DNA of 64,000 bases from Paralvinella palmiformis (lineage: Eukaryota > Annelida > Polychaeta > Terebellida > Alvinellidae). The notes below the pieces were generated by a model. That model saw only the letters and a program-made list of their open reading frames with translations, did no database searches and was not told the origin of the DNA. Each line of letters starts with the position of its first letter. Within the stretch, counting starts at the first letter, position 1. A program made the translations under genes and the position numbers. Location of the stretch: contig JAODUP010000270.1 of the NCBI GenBank assembly GCA_025642065.1, positions 441,001-505,000 of the forward strand. Reading direction: 5' to 3'. This document shows positions 24,441-48,100 of this stretch, piece by piece.

Positions 24441-25371
24441 AGCTAGCTAACTTGCTCCACCAAGATGCCAGCTTAGTTGATGTGCAAGCACAGTTGATTG
24501 CTGATGAAAAATTTAAGTGGGTGTAACACATAAAATATAAAATTAGCAGACAACGATCTTTGTATTATGGGATGATTATGTTGTGAACAAATTGGATGGA
24601 AATGGGCTACTCTGTGAGATCAGCAAGATCTACAAACCATGCACACAAAGGAGCTACTTCGTGAGCTCGACAAGGTGTACAAAAAACATGCACACATGGA
24701 TTTAAACTGCTGCTGTATTCTGATATATATTATTATGCTGGTCTTAATTGTCTATCTATGGTTATTTTTGATTTGGTAATAAATTGTATTTGAACTATTT
24801 TCTTTCAGATGAAGAGAAATTAAGTAAACCGAGGGCGATGGTTCCCTAGGGCGAATATGAAACGGGGTGAAACTAACTGACGGGCAAATAAAAACGAGGG
24901 CGAATAGTCCAATTCCCGTAACAACCACTCAATAAAAGGGACCACATTAGAAATAAGTGCTCGCACTTTGGTATACTATCCCTGTTTCATAATCAGAGAT
25001 CACAGAACGAAAGAAAATCAAATCAAATACTGAAATAGGCATCAGTACATTTATTTAACTTTAAGATATAGAATATATACAACCGTCATGTGTATCCTTA
25101 TTTGTACTGTGAGTACCAGAGACATTATTAACTTATAATGGATAAAGACAATATTAAAAAGCGTAAACATTACATACTCAGATATTGTAAATGTAACATT
25201 ATCAATTAGATCTAGGATTAATTTTGTCTGATGATCTGAGTGCTCAATACGAAATTATATATAATTCTAAATACATGATGCCGTACACAAATATGAAACG
25301 ATGATGATTATCTCTTAAAACAATAATTTAATAGATATAATTATAAACAACACTCAAATGTCACATACCAT
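18634..25371 (-). CDS. DRC4: Dynein regulatory complex subunit 4 (GAS8/DRC4), complete
   Basis: Eight coding exons on the minus strand: 25371-25369, 23360-23247, 22992-22795, 21014-20808, 20669-20409, 20067-19900, 19782-19420, 18783-18634. All junctions are GT-AG and every internal boundary falls in phase 0. The product is 487 aa (human GAS8 is 478). The N terminus is a lysine/glycine-rich basic segment ([16 protein letters not shown]), followed by almost continuous heptad coiled coil and a conserved tail ending [13 protein letters not shown]. Near-identity to the family is visible in [63 protein letters not shown] and [18 protein letters not shown]. The protein is a core rod of the nexin-dynein regulatory complex on axonemal doublets, binding microtubules and restraining dynein. 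The first coding exon carries only the ATG, directly followed by the donor GTATGT. Identification is secure; the start exon rests on the perfect ATG|GT...AG|CCT join. Confidence 0.96.
21289..21329. repeat. (AT)n-(GT)n microsatellite in DRC4 intron
   Basis: An AT run of about 30 bases passing into GTGTGTGT. Confidence 0.85.
21410..21600 (+). mobile_element. Diverged SINE (family A-like) in DRC4 intron
   Basis: The tRNA-like head (GTGGTAGAGTTGGCATCGCATA, then AGGTTCAAAGTCC) is followed by a body with CTTCACTTCATTGACATTGG and a GTGTACACAGAAGTGGCCCCA segment, echoing family A. It is too diverged for firm limits. Confidence 0.4.
23961..23990. repeat. (AT)n microsatellite in DRC4 intron 1
   Basis: A 30-base AT run next to the family B SINE at 24027. 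Confidence 0.9.
24027..24290 (+). mobile_element. tRNA-derived SINE, family B copy in DRC4 intron 1
   Basis: Head with A box (CAGTGGTCTAGTGGTTAAGC) and B box (GGTTCGATGTTTC). The body contains ATGGGTGGTTGACCATGTTAA, GCACTGCCGTCTCTACTGAATT, GGGGACGTTAAAGATCCCCTG and CGGTACTGCTCCCCTG-like end sequence, shared with the copies at 48942 and 26920. Confidence 0.75.
24294..24911. mobile_element. Possible TIR element in DRC4 intron 1
   Basis: The left end TGGACTATTCACC (24294-) and the reverse complement of the right end (TGGACTATTCGCC, ending 24911) match at 12 of 13 bases. Related motifs (ACTGTTCACCC, GACTAGTTGCCC, GGGCGAATATG) recur just inside each end. There is no transposase ORF and no matching flanks. 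An (AT)n tract lies inside at 24406-24438. Confidence 0.4.
25369..25371 (-). other. DRC4: DRC4 initiator-codon exon (three coding bases)
   Basis: On the minus strand ATG is immediately followed by GTATGT, a consensus donor. The next coding exon begins CCT CCA AAG AAG, giving M-PPKKK, which matches the M-(A)PKKK start of vertebrate GAS8. The remainder of this exon is 5' UTR. No other in-frame ATG exists in the second exon before the conserved VIDG segment. Confidence 0.75.
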
Positions 25372-25477
25372 CTTTATATAATAAGCTACTGGACGCTAAA
25401 ACAAATATCCCTTATCCTTGAATTAAACACAACACAACATAACAAAACTAGCGGAAACCTTGGTTGTCAAGCGGAAT

Positions 25478-25490
25478 GTTGGCCAGCAAC
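25478..25490. promoter_or_regulatory. X-box-like RFX site upstream of DRC4
   Basis: GTTGGC-C-AGCAAC matches the RFX X-box consensus GTNRCC-N(0-3)-RGYAAC with a single mismatch (G for C in the first half-site). It sits 107 bp upstream of the DRC4 start codon. RFX factors drive ciliary genes through sites at this kind of distance. The match is by eye and the motif is short, so it is a candidate only. Confidence 0.4.
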
Positions 25491-26427
25491 CACGAAGGGA
25501 TTTGAACCAAACGAGTTTGTCCGTTACAGATATGTACCTGCGGCTTTTGATAATCAGCGCCACCTAGCGAGAAATGGAATATATCGCGTTCAAGTTGTTA
25601 TTGATAACAGCTATTACGTCCACATTTTTTTTGTTTTCTGTTTAAAGCTAATGCTAGGCGATCACATTTAAAAGTAATATGTGTTGTTTTGGCAGACGAC
25701 ACTTCAGAAGGTGAAAATATAGAGGTTTCAGCAAATGGCATAAATCATAACGTTTCAAGTGTACATCTAATCTGATTTATTTTAAAAACCAAAGGGCCCG
25801 TTGCACCCTCTTGATTGTTATTACACTTACTAAACATTTTTAATTGAAGACATATAGCATTCTACACATCATTATTATTAGTCCGAACACTATGATAGGA
25901 TTTTCTTTTCTCCAAATCTGAAGAGCCAGTAATATATTTCGTTGTTAGATTTGAGGCAACGGTAAGTAATTAAGTCGAGAAGAATTTTAATTGTTTCTTT
26001 CTATTTCACAACCGAATAATAATTAACTAGTTTTGTACTGATTTTTCCTATTTCCAAGTTTTCTAACATATAAATTTTAATAGTAAAAAACAAAGGATAA
26101 AAAGTGGGAGAATGAATGTAGCCTGGCCCATGTTTCTAATGACCCGTTAATTAATATAATAATATAGAATCTTTAAATGACGAGGTTAATTAGGACTCCG
26201 TATAGAAACTGGATCCCCGACTAAACAACGGATTTTAATAGTTGACACAACACGAGATCATAGCAGTTTTCTCGTTATTTCGTGTGCTTTAAGTGAATTT
26301 TGACAGATTTAGTTATAATGGATATCTACTTGTTCCATATATATCTGGATCGGTCGTATAGGCCCCATGAGTGGCTTGGGCAAGTCGCTCGTCCCATATA
26401 TGTGAACATGTTTAGTTAGGTCATGTG

Positions 26428-26497
26428 CACTGTTTAATTCGAGTTTTAGTTAAATAAGCCCGCTCGTAATAACCTAATTAAACCCGAATGAACAGTG
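26428..26497. repeat. Imperfect 70-bp palindrome
   Basis: Starts CACTGTTTAATTCGAGTTT and ends AAACCCGAATGAACAGTG. The two arms pair with a few mismatches and one-base shifts around a CCCGCTCG centre. Confidence 0.5.
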
Positions 26498-26919
26498 TAA
26501 TTCGACCCACGATATAATCATGCATATTTAAAGTAACGTAACATAATTCATTCATCTGAAAAACGCCAGACATCTGGGTCTGTGATGGTTATTTGGCTAG
26601 ATCCAATAAACATAGCGCGTATTTCGATATATATATTGTAAGTTGTTTGGACGTGTGAGTATGTGTGTGTGTGTGTGTGTGTATGAAAGCTATGTAAAGT
26701 TTCCTAAATCGATTGAAGTTAGTGCCATTGAGCAATTGAGATTAGATTGCCACTGACTGGTTATGGAAGCATATATTTTTGTTATATAATGACCTATAAA
26801 ATCTTGCGTTGTAATACTGTTAGCTACAATTAGAGTTATAAAGTTTGTGCCATCGGGCAGTTTCCGCTTCATAACGCCGATTCTGTAACCCCCCCCCCTT
26901 TCTTTGTTTATTGTTTTGT

Positions 26920-27190
26920 TTTTCGGGGAGCAGTACGGAAAGATGGAGCAGAAATACTCTGAAGGTAGTCACTGCCAGAGTGTTTTACGTCCTATGGGGG
27001 TCTTCAATGTCCCCCTTTATTTTTTAATAATTCAGTGGAGATGGCAGCGCCATTTAACGTGGTCAGCCACCCACGATGTTGTGAGTCGAGAAATTAATTT
27101 CTGGAAAAGTTTTGACCTCTTGCTGGGATCGAACCCGTGACGCTTAGCACCAAGTGCCGGGTGCTTAACCACTAGCCCACTGGAGCTCAC
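26920..27190 (-). mobile_element. tRNA-derived SINE, family B, minus strand
   Basis: Reads on the minus strand from GAGCTCCAGTGGGCTAGTGG (A box), GGGTTCGATCCCAGC (B box), through AACATCGTGGGTGGCTGACC, AATGGCGCTGCCATCTCCAC and AAAACACTCTGGCAGTGACT to CTTTCCGTACTGCTCCCC. It sits directly beside the non-LTR remnant in the same orientation. Confidence 0.8.
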
Positions 27191-28065
27191 TGTTTCTTGT
27201 CGTCTTGTCTAGTTAAGAGGATTTGACATCCCAGGCCGTCGTTGTAGGGCACGGCCTCTTATAGGGGGTTTGTTAATTTCATGCAGGATTTACTACAAGC
27301 CATATGGTTGTCTCCTGATGAGGGGGTAGATGGTCTTGTGGATGATGGGTGATTGTCGTATGATATATATTTTGCTTTCTCTCTGCGGAAAGGGACTGAT
27401 GAACCGGGAGTAGTTTTTGTGTAATATGTTGACGAATATTCGGTAGTCCGTGGCATTCTATCAGGTACTGGATTGGGCCAAAACGGTTTTGACATACATT
27501 GCATATGGCATGTCTAGCTGAAGTCTTGAAATTCTTGGAATAGGAATGACATCTGAGTAGTCGGAGTTGGGTATCTATAAATCTATTTGGGCTTACCCTA
27601 TGTTCTGGTATGGTTTAGTGGTGAGATACCAAGTACCAGTTCCAGTGGTGTAGTAATCGCTGAAAAATATGTCTGTCATTTTCTTGATCTACTTTGGGAT
27701 TTGCCATCCTAGACCACCAATAGTTTGCTCACATGTCTGTTCAGTGTCAAGGTTTGTGGCTAAATTGTCAAGTCGGTCAGCTTCTTCGTTGCCGAAGATT
27801 CCGACGTGGCTTATTATCCAGTGAAAGATAATCTGGATGGCTATATAGTTGTTTGAGATATTCGGCTTCATCCTAGACTTGATGCGCTGTTTCTGGAACG
27901 ATCGAAGGGGTGTGTTCATGGAGGATGAGGAGTGCAGCCAGGGAGTCAGTGTGTATGACTATCCTCTAATGCAGAGTTTGGTGTGTTCTGCATCATCTGA
28001 GGGTCTCCAGGAGCGCGGTCTTAACTTTTCTTCATTTGGGATTTTAATTGGTGTCTATATATAAG
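27190..28065 (-). mobile_element. Non-LTR retrotransposon remnant with RNase H domain
   Basis: On the minus strand the region 27919-27689 contains HVGIFGNEEADRLDNLA, the C-terminal RNase H signature (H...GNE.AD..A) of I/Jockey-type elements. In another frame just upstream is an HTDSLAAL-like segment (RNase H D-S strand). Downstream, at about 27530-27430, lies a CNVCQ...YLIECH...RQ pattern like the zinc-binding tail of these elements. Frame changes and stops show it is dead. The 5' RT part is absent. Confidence 0.75.
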
Positions 28066-28260
28066 GAGCTCACCCCTAATTAAGTTGCAGAGTATGGAAA
28101 AATATTGTTGAACTGATCATTTTATATTGCAATAATAACAACTGACGTGAATATGCAGCCAAAGTGATTCATATGTTGAATACTTGATATATTTAATTAA
28201 CGTATTCTAAGAACACCAGATGTATAAATTGCGACTTTTCTTACTAAGTAAATGTACATT

Positions 28261-28299
28261 GTATGTGTGCGTACGCGCACCCGCGCGTGTGTGTTGCAT
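28261..28299. repeat. Alternating purine-pyrimidine (CG/CA) tract
   Basis: GTATGTGTGCGTACGCGCACCCGCGCGTGTGTG-type sequence, unusually GC-rich here, 25 bases before an (AT)n run. A Z-DNA candidate. Confidence 0.5.
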
Positions 28300-28324
28300 A
28301 CCCGCACCTACATACATAGCTAGG

Positions 28325-28361
<37 letters not shown>

Positions 28362-29412
28362 ATCTCCAATTAATTATGTGGTAAGTTTAATACAGAGTTT
28401 GGCAGTTGATTAATTAACATTTTATGCATTATCCATTATGCGTAATTGTTTCAAGAAAGCTTTACAGTTATTATAAGTATAGCTCGATAACATTGTCTAG
28501 GTCTGAACTTACTTTTCTCCAATACCGTGCATGGTAGCTTTAGCTGTATGATGTTTCGTGCATTCGTGTGGTACAGGTCTATTTTTTAAAAATATACCTA
28601 TAGCTAGGATGCTGTTATACATTTCCTCCTTTTGGCACTGCGGGTGAATCATGTATTGTTTAATTTAGCTTTAGTAGACTATAATTATTTTCAACACCCC
28701 GCTGGATTACAGTCGAGAATGTAAACCGCAGCTGACGATACAGGTACCAGCTAGGATACTGTGCACTATGTGCAGTTGCTATATATAAAAATGTTACTGT
28801 GCGATAACACATTCCGAAATGAAAGAAATGGGAAAAATAATATTGTCCTTTATGTAACACTTGTCTCATCTAAATGTTTTACTAGACATAGGATTTTAAT
28901 TAAATGTGTCACAGATTTGATGGGTTTTATATAGCCTCTACTATAGGCGGTGGTTGGTATTAAAAAAAGCTTGGATGACATTCTAATAATTAATTTAAAC
29001 AATTTTTTCCATTTTTTATTTCAGTCATAGGCCTGTTTCATGTCTAGGTTCTTGTTAATTAGGCCAATATATCTGTATAGAGTCGAATCAGGCCAGTATC
29101 TCTAATCAATCAGAGAAATAGTAACTAGTACATTATTCAATGAAAATACTGTATGTTGATGGTATTGATAATAAATGTATTTATTTATTTTATTATTGAT
29201 CGCTAGCATATGGATTTTGTCAATTTGTTGGTGAACAGTGACGCAGATACAACGAATCCAAAACATGTTGTTTGTGACATTTTCGCCCACTCAGCGGATA
29301 TGACGTCAAGGCCAAGGTCATTTACGGCTAAGCTTGCCCAAGGGTAGGGACTGTTTGGTTTGCGAAGTGTACTGGTTTTTCTTTCGTTTTTAGGTTAAAT
29401 CTAACATTCAGC

Positions 29413-43105
<13,693 letters not shown>

Positions 43106-44084
43106 TGAAGTAGCCAACTAACTAAAAGTCGTTGCCTTAGGTCGGAACACTTCAATGCAGATGTGTACTTGGGGGGTGCTGTTGATCCTGTGATAAAATA
43201 GGTTAATTTAATTGGTACAACTTGTCCTTTTAATATGTTGGTTATATGTTATTTGTCACGGTAACCATGTTCAGCTGTATCCTCTTCAGCGAAAATTTTG
43301 GTTCATTTATTCCACATTATGTGATTCTTCCCTCAACAGTTATATCAGTCCAGTTCGATGTAATTCATTTCGACCTATTAGTGCCTGTTAATGTACCCTG
43401 TTGTACCTGTTTTCAGTTTATTGTGTATTGGTTGGTAATGATGCAATTGTTGAAATTTCATTTCATGAGCACTCTGCGTTGTGTATTTTAATGGGAAGCT
43501 TGCTGAACTGGTAAGGAATAGAATCTTCCACTTAGCGTGTTTTTGAAGTGTGTTTTGAATTAAGAGGAGTTAGTTGTTGCCAAATGGTGAGCAGAACAAG
43601 TTGCGATGATTTGTTTTCTTATCACGGTCTCCCACTTAAATGTCAGGTGCTCACCTCCATGTTTGCGCGAACTAGTGGTTTTTCCACCGATTGTCGCATT
43701 GTAGCCGATAGCTCAGTGTGAATATATTCTGAAAATGGGGCCACATGTATACTGATGCTAACTGTGCCGTTAAACTGCTTACACTAATGACAAGCAGGGA
43801 TCTCATATGATTGCATAAATAAATGCTTCAGGTTGCTGATCTGTTTCGTGTATAGTGTATTTAGTTGTATGCGCATGTGCAGATGCACTGACTGACTGAT
43901 TGATTTTATGCGATGATGTCACTTTATCCAAGATGGAAAAGCTGCCAATGAATTTTATTGGATGAACACCTACAACTAACACTTTTAATATGTCAGCATT
44001 TATATTTATGTACAATGTATGAGATTAATGTCATTGATTTATTTTTTGAAGTTAAAGGTTTTTGAAAATTTATTGGAAGTGCTG

Positions 44085-44230
44085 TTATAATGCAGTGACT
44101 AGAGCACTGTGCTTCAGACTTCCATTTAAGTGTTAGGATCCCACTGTTACCCGTGCAGGTGGAATGGTTCCTTAGGCAGTTGTGTCCTGACCGTAGGTCC
44201 TAGGTGTGGTTAGCACTATGGTTAAATAAA
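44085..44230 (+). mobile_element. SINE family D-like fragment in PRELID3B 3' region
   Basis: GCAGTGACTAGAGCACTGTGCTTCAGAC head and a TGTCCTGACCGTAGG body. Its end carries AATAAA (44225-44230), which could serve the gene. Confidence 0.4.
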
Positions 44231-44657
44231 GCATTTACACGTTAAGAAATTATTAGTTTTGTTGGTGATGATAAATCACAGCCGTCTGTTATGTTTTTAA
44301 TCATTTTGTTTCGGCTCTATCAAGTCATTATGTTCTTATGGTTTTATTTCATTCAAGTTAAATACCAGAATATATAAAAAATATCCCTATAATTTACATA
44401 TTGGGAACTTAAGATGTGAAAACACTGCACAGTCACATCATTACACAGAAGATGCATCACACTGGATGATATTAGAGGGAGGTTTGGTCCTATGTGTCTG
44501 TTACAATTTTATAATTATTTGAAGACAAGTGAGCTATGTCAATGGTTGTGTTCATCTAGATGTTTACGTTCAGTGTTTGTAACGGACACATTAACCAGTG
44601 TCAATTATAACAGGAACCACATGCTGCAGGACATTTTGTACACAGAATATTATTTGC

Positions 44658-44663
44658 AATAAA
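44658..44663 (+). terminator. Distal poly(A) signal of PRELID3B
   Basis: AATAAA preceded by TTTGC. Earlier candidates are at 43818-43823 and 44225-44230, the latter at the end of a SINE-like fragment. The 3' UTR from 43106 would be between about 0.7 and 1.6 kb. Confidence 0.35.
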
Positions 44664-44740
44664 GTATTTAGTCATAGTTATCTGGTACTGTCCGATGAAA
44701 GTGTGTGTGTGTAACAAACGAACAATCTTTGTAATTAGTA

Positions 44741-44746
44741 TTTATT
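44741..44746 (-). terminator. Candidate poly(A) signal of HYDIN
   Basis: AATAAA on the minus strand, about 440 bases after the HYDIN stop and about 80 bases from the distal PRELID3B signal on the other strand. No AATAAA is seen on the minus strand between here and the stop. Confidence 0.35.
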
Positions 44747-45182
44747 AAAACAACTTGAATACCTTTACATTCTTAAATATCACAGCTCTGAATTGACAAT
44801 AACAAGCAAATCGTTGCCAAATAATTAAACATGTCACAAATTAAAATTAATTTTACTTTAAAACAGATCAATGCCATAAATTGATCTTGTAATTTAAAAC
44901 GATCAATTTTCAGACAGTTAAATATACAATATATATATATATATGTGTGTGTGTGTTATCTAAATTATAAGAAAAACAAAACAGATGCTTAATAATATTT
45001 ACATAACCACAGCAAAACTAGACAAAAAATAAATCGCAAGAAATAAATAAAAATTAATTCACACATTAATTGGCACAATTCTGCCATTAGAACATCACAG
45101 TTAGAGAGAAATACATCAGAATAAAGACAACATTGACTAATAATGTGTGTTGGATATAGAAGCTAAACGACCAGACTGAGGT

Positions 45183-48100
45183 TTATCTTTCTGGTGTGAA
45201 ACCCTTCAGGTAATACACCCATTGGGCGCTGGTGGTACCGCCAGCCGACTTGGCACAAGACACTATCAGTTTGCCCATCACAGTAGCTTTGGATCCAGAA
45301 TCATTCCCATCAAAACCTACAACAACACGGTGGTCCTTATGAGCGCGAATGTTTTCGCCCGGTTTAGTGACGTGGAACAGCGGGTTGTCCACTTGGAAGG
45401 TGAAGCCCGTCGTGTGGGGGAATACATTACGGAATGTGATGGATGTTGTAGAACCTGCTCTAATGTTGAAGGGGCCCTAAAATAACAAATACACAGGCCA
45501 TGATTATGATAATGATGGAATTATGAAAATTCAAACAAGGTATTGGCTGGAGCGTAAAAAAAACATAATTACACATTCTTAATCATCTGAGTACAGCACC
45601 TAGAACTGAATAGGAGATTTCTTTAACATTTAATGGTCACCTATGCACGCTGATAGGTGTGTGTGTGTGTGTGTGTGGTACAACAGTAAATTCTAGAAAT
45701 GTTGAAAACTTATTTAGAGAAATAATTGCTATATCCTAATTACCTGTGGTTTTGGAGGGATGCAGGTTCCAAACAGCGGGAAAGTATATTCCCCACCTAC
45801 AGGTGAAGCCACTGTTAACAGTCCACGGGACTCACCAATGTGAGATGGTTCATAATTCACTTCCATAGCTACCTCGGTACCAGAGCTAGACCCCGGCGCT
45901 GCTACAACTGTCTTATCTACATGGAAGTCTGAGTTATCTACCTGAATACACCAGAATAAAATGGTTTAGTAGTAGTGAAAAAAAGTTTTAGACATAAGAT
46001 GGCAGGCACACATACAATAGGATTAGTGCCACCAATCTGTTACAACTCTAGCTTACTGTAACTGTAAAAAGCTAACAGTGACACACAAATGTTCGCAATG
46101 TTAAAACAATTAATATTTTAAAGCACATAATTAAGAATATGTTCATTTCTTTATATGACTGATACCGATGCTGAGGTATGTCCATAATTTTATTTACTGT
46201 TCAAATACAACATATAGGATATAATATGCACAATATGTTACTGCTACAATAATTAACTATTTCAAAATTAAACTTATAGAAATTTGTTTGTTAAAGATAT
46301 ATTATGTCTATCAACTATTTCACATCTTTTTATTTTTAAATTTGTCATGAATGTTTTTAATGTTATGTTAAGGGGGGGATGCATTATATAAGCAGTGCTT
46401 CAAGCATCCTCTTTTTCAAGATTCTACATGTGTTTGTTTTAAGTAAAATGATGTATTATGAATGTTCAAATAAACAATTTGAATCGAACTGAACTATTTA
46501 TTTTAGAAAGTAAAACTAGCTAATTAAATAAATAACAATCTTCTCGTTTATCTATAGCCATACAGTTTGGTACTATTTTAACATAATTTTAATTATGACA
46601 TATGTTTTTGAACTCTCATTAAGCTAAACACCTTGATTGTCTGATCTTCTTCTATAGCCCTATTAACTATAAATTTTGCCTCTTGTTTAAATTCTAATGG
46701 AGAAATCCTTTTTTTTATTAGCAGATATCAACTTCATGAAACTTACCTTGCAGGTGTAATCAGTCTTTTGTTTGGCAAAGTTTAAAAACTTTGCTACTTG
46801 GATCTGATTCGTTCCCAATCCCGTTCTGAAATATAGCGCCCTTTCCGGGCCGGCTGGCGTTGCCTTCAAGGACAAATCATATGTGTAAAGACCAAGGTCG
46901 TTACAACTGAGCTCTAACCGACCTTGAACTTCACCAACCTTCAGTGGAAGGTATTCAAAGTTGAATTGGCCCTGTGTTAATAAAGACACGTAAAATTTGC
47001 TAGAAACTGATAAATGGGATTAACAAAGGATTTAACAGATCTAAATGAAAACATCATGATGCACATTCCTTTGAACATTTTGCAAAATTATGTATTAAAG
47101 CAATTCTTTGGTGGCCAATGATTCTAATAACTGACTTTTATTAGCATTAGTAGTCAACCTATCACATATGTCTTGCAAGTTATACATGAATTAAATGTTT
47201 ATGGGTAGAAATATGGTATTAAGTTTATGCTGCCATGTGGCTAATTAATTATACACCAGAATATGCACTCGTGCTCATTGTTATCACACACAGAGTGGAG
47301 ATGTTATACACATAACCAGGCAAAACTATACAAAAAAAAACCCCACACATGTTGATCATGTGGGTATACAACTCTTGTCTCCTCAACTTGCAGAGTGAAA
47401 ATAAACAGAACAAAATATTCATGAGGCTGTCTTATAAGACACCCAATTGCTGCTCGGGATCTGAAATTTATCTGTCTCTGTGGCCTCATGGATTAGAGCG
47501 TGGGACTCCTTACCCATGGTCATGTTGTGTTGGAGGTTGAATTCCCAGCACGGGCAGCTTAGCAGGAGGAATTTTCATCCAACCAGACAACTGGCAAAGT
47601 TTTCCCCACCGAATATGCCATATATTGTAAATTCTAAATTTGTGTAGAATTAACACCTGTGGTGATGCTGTAAATTACAGACCATATGCATCTCCCTCAT
47701 TTGAGGTAGCCAAGCCACGTAAAATAACTGCCATTTAAGCCATTATTATTATTATTATTATTTTCATCTCAATTTCTCTGCACGAGCAAATAATATATCG
47801 ATATACTGTTTTGTAATGCTATGAAGTTGCACTGTTTCGTCTCCAGCATTTTTCAGTTCGTCTTCCATGAAATAACACTAACCTCATTCTGAGCTGAAAC
47901 GTGCAGTTGACTCGGCATCTGTATTTCTGGTACTGTGCAGGACACACCGAAGGTAACCTGATAGCCGAGTGGGTTCTCCAGAGTGATGGTGTATGGCACG
48001 CTCTGACGTACGGGCGTCGTCAGCTCAATTGTGCTGATTGTCCCGGGCCTCGTTGACTTGTACATGATGTCAAAGAACTGATACTCTTGTGTCTGCTCAT

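Larger units (their letters stand above)
25500..29393. other. Spacer between divergent DRC4 and PRELID3B
   Basis: This interval must hold both promoters. Apart from the SINE at 26920 and the non-LTR remnant at 27190 I see no gene. 25.5-26.6 kb contains an imperfect palindrome at 26428-26497; 28.1-29.4 kb contains an alternating CG/CA tract at 28261-28299 and an (AT)n run at 28326-28358. Confidence 0.6.

Noticed and set aside
43246..43491. 81-residue open frame downstream of PRELID3B
   Set aside because: It lies in the PRELID3B 3' UTR, has no recognisable motif and is T-rich, which easily gives Phe/Val/Leu frames.
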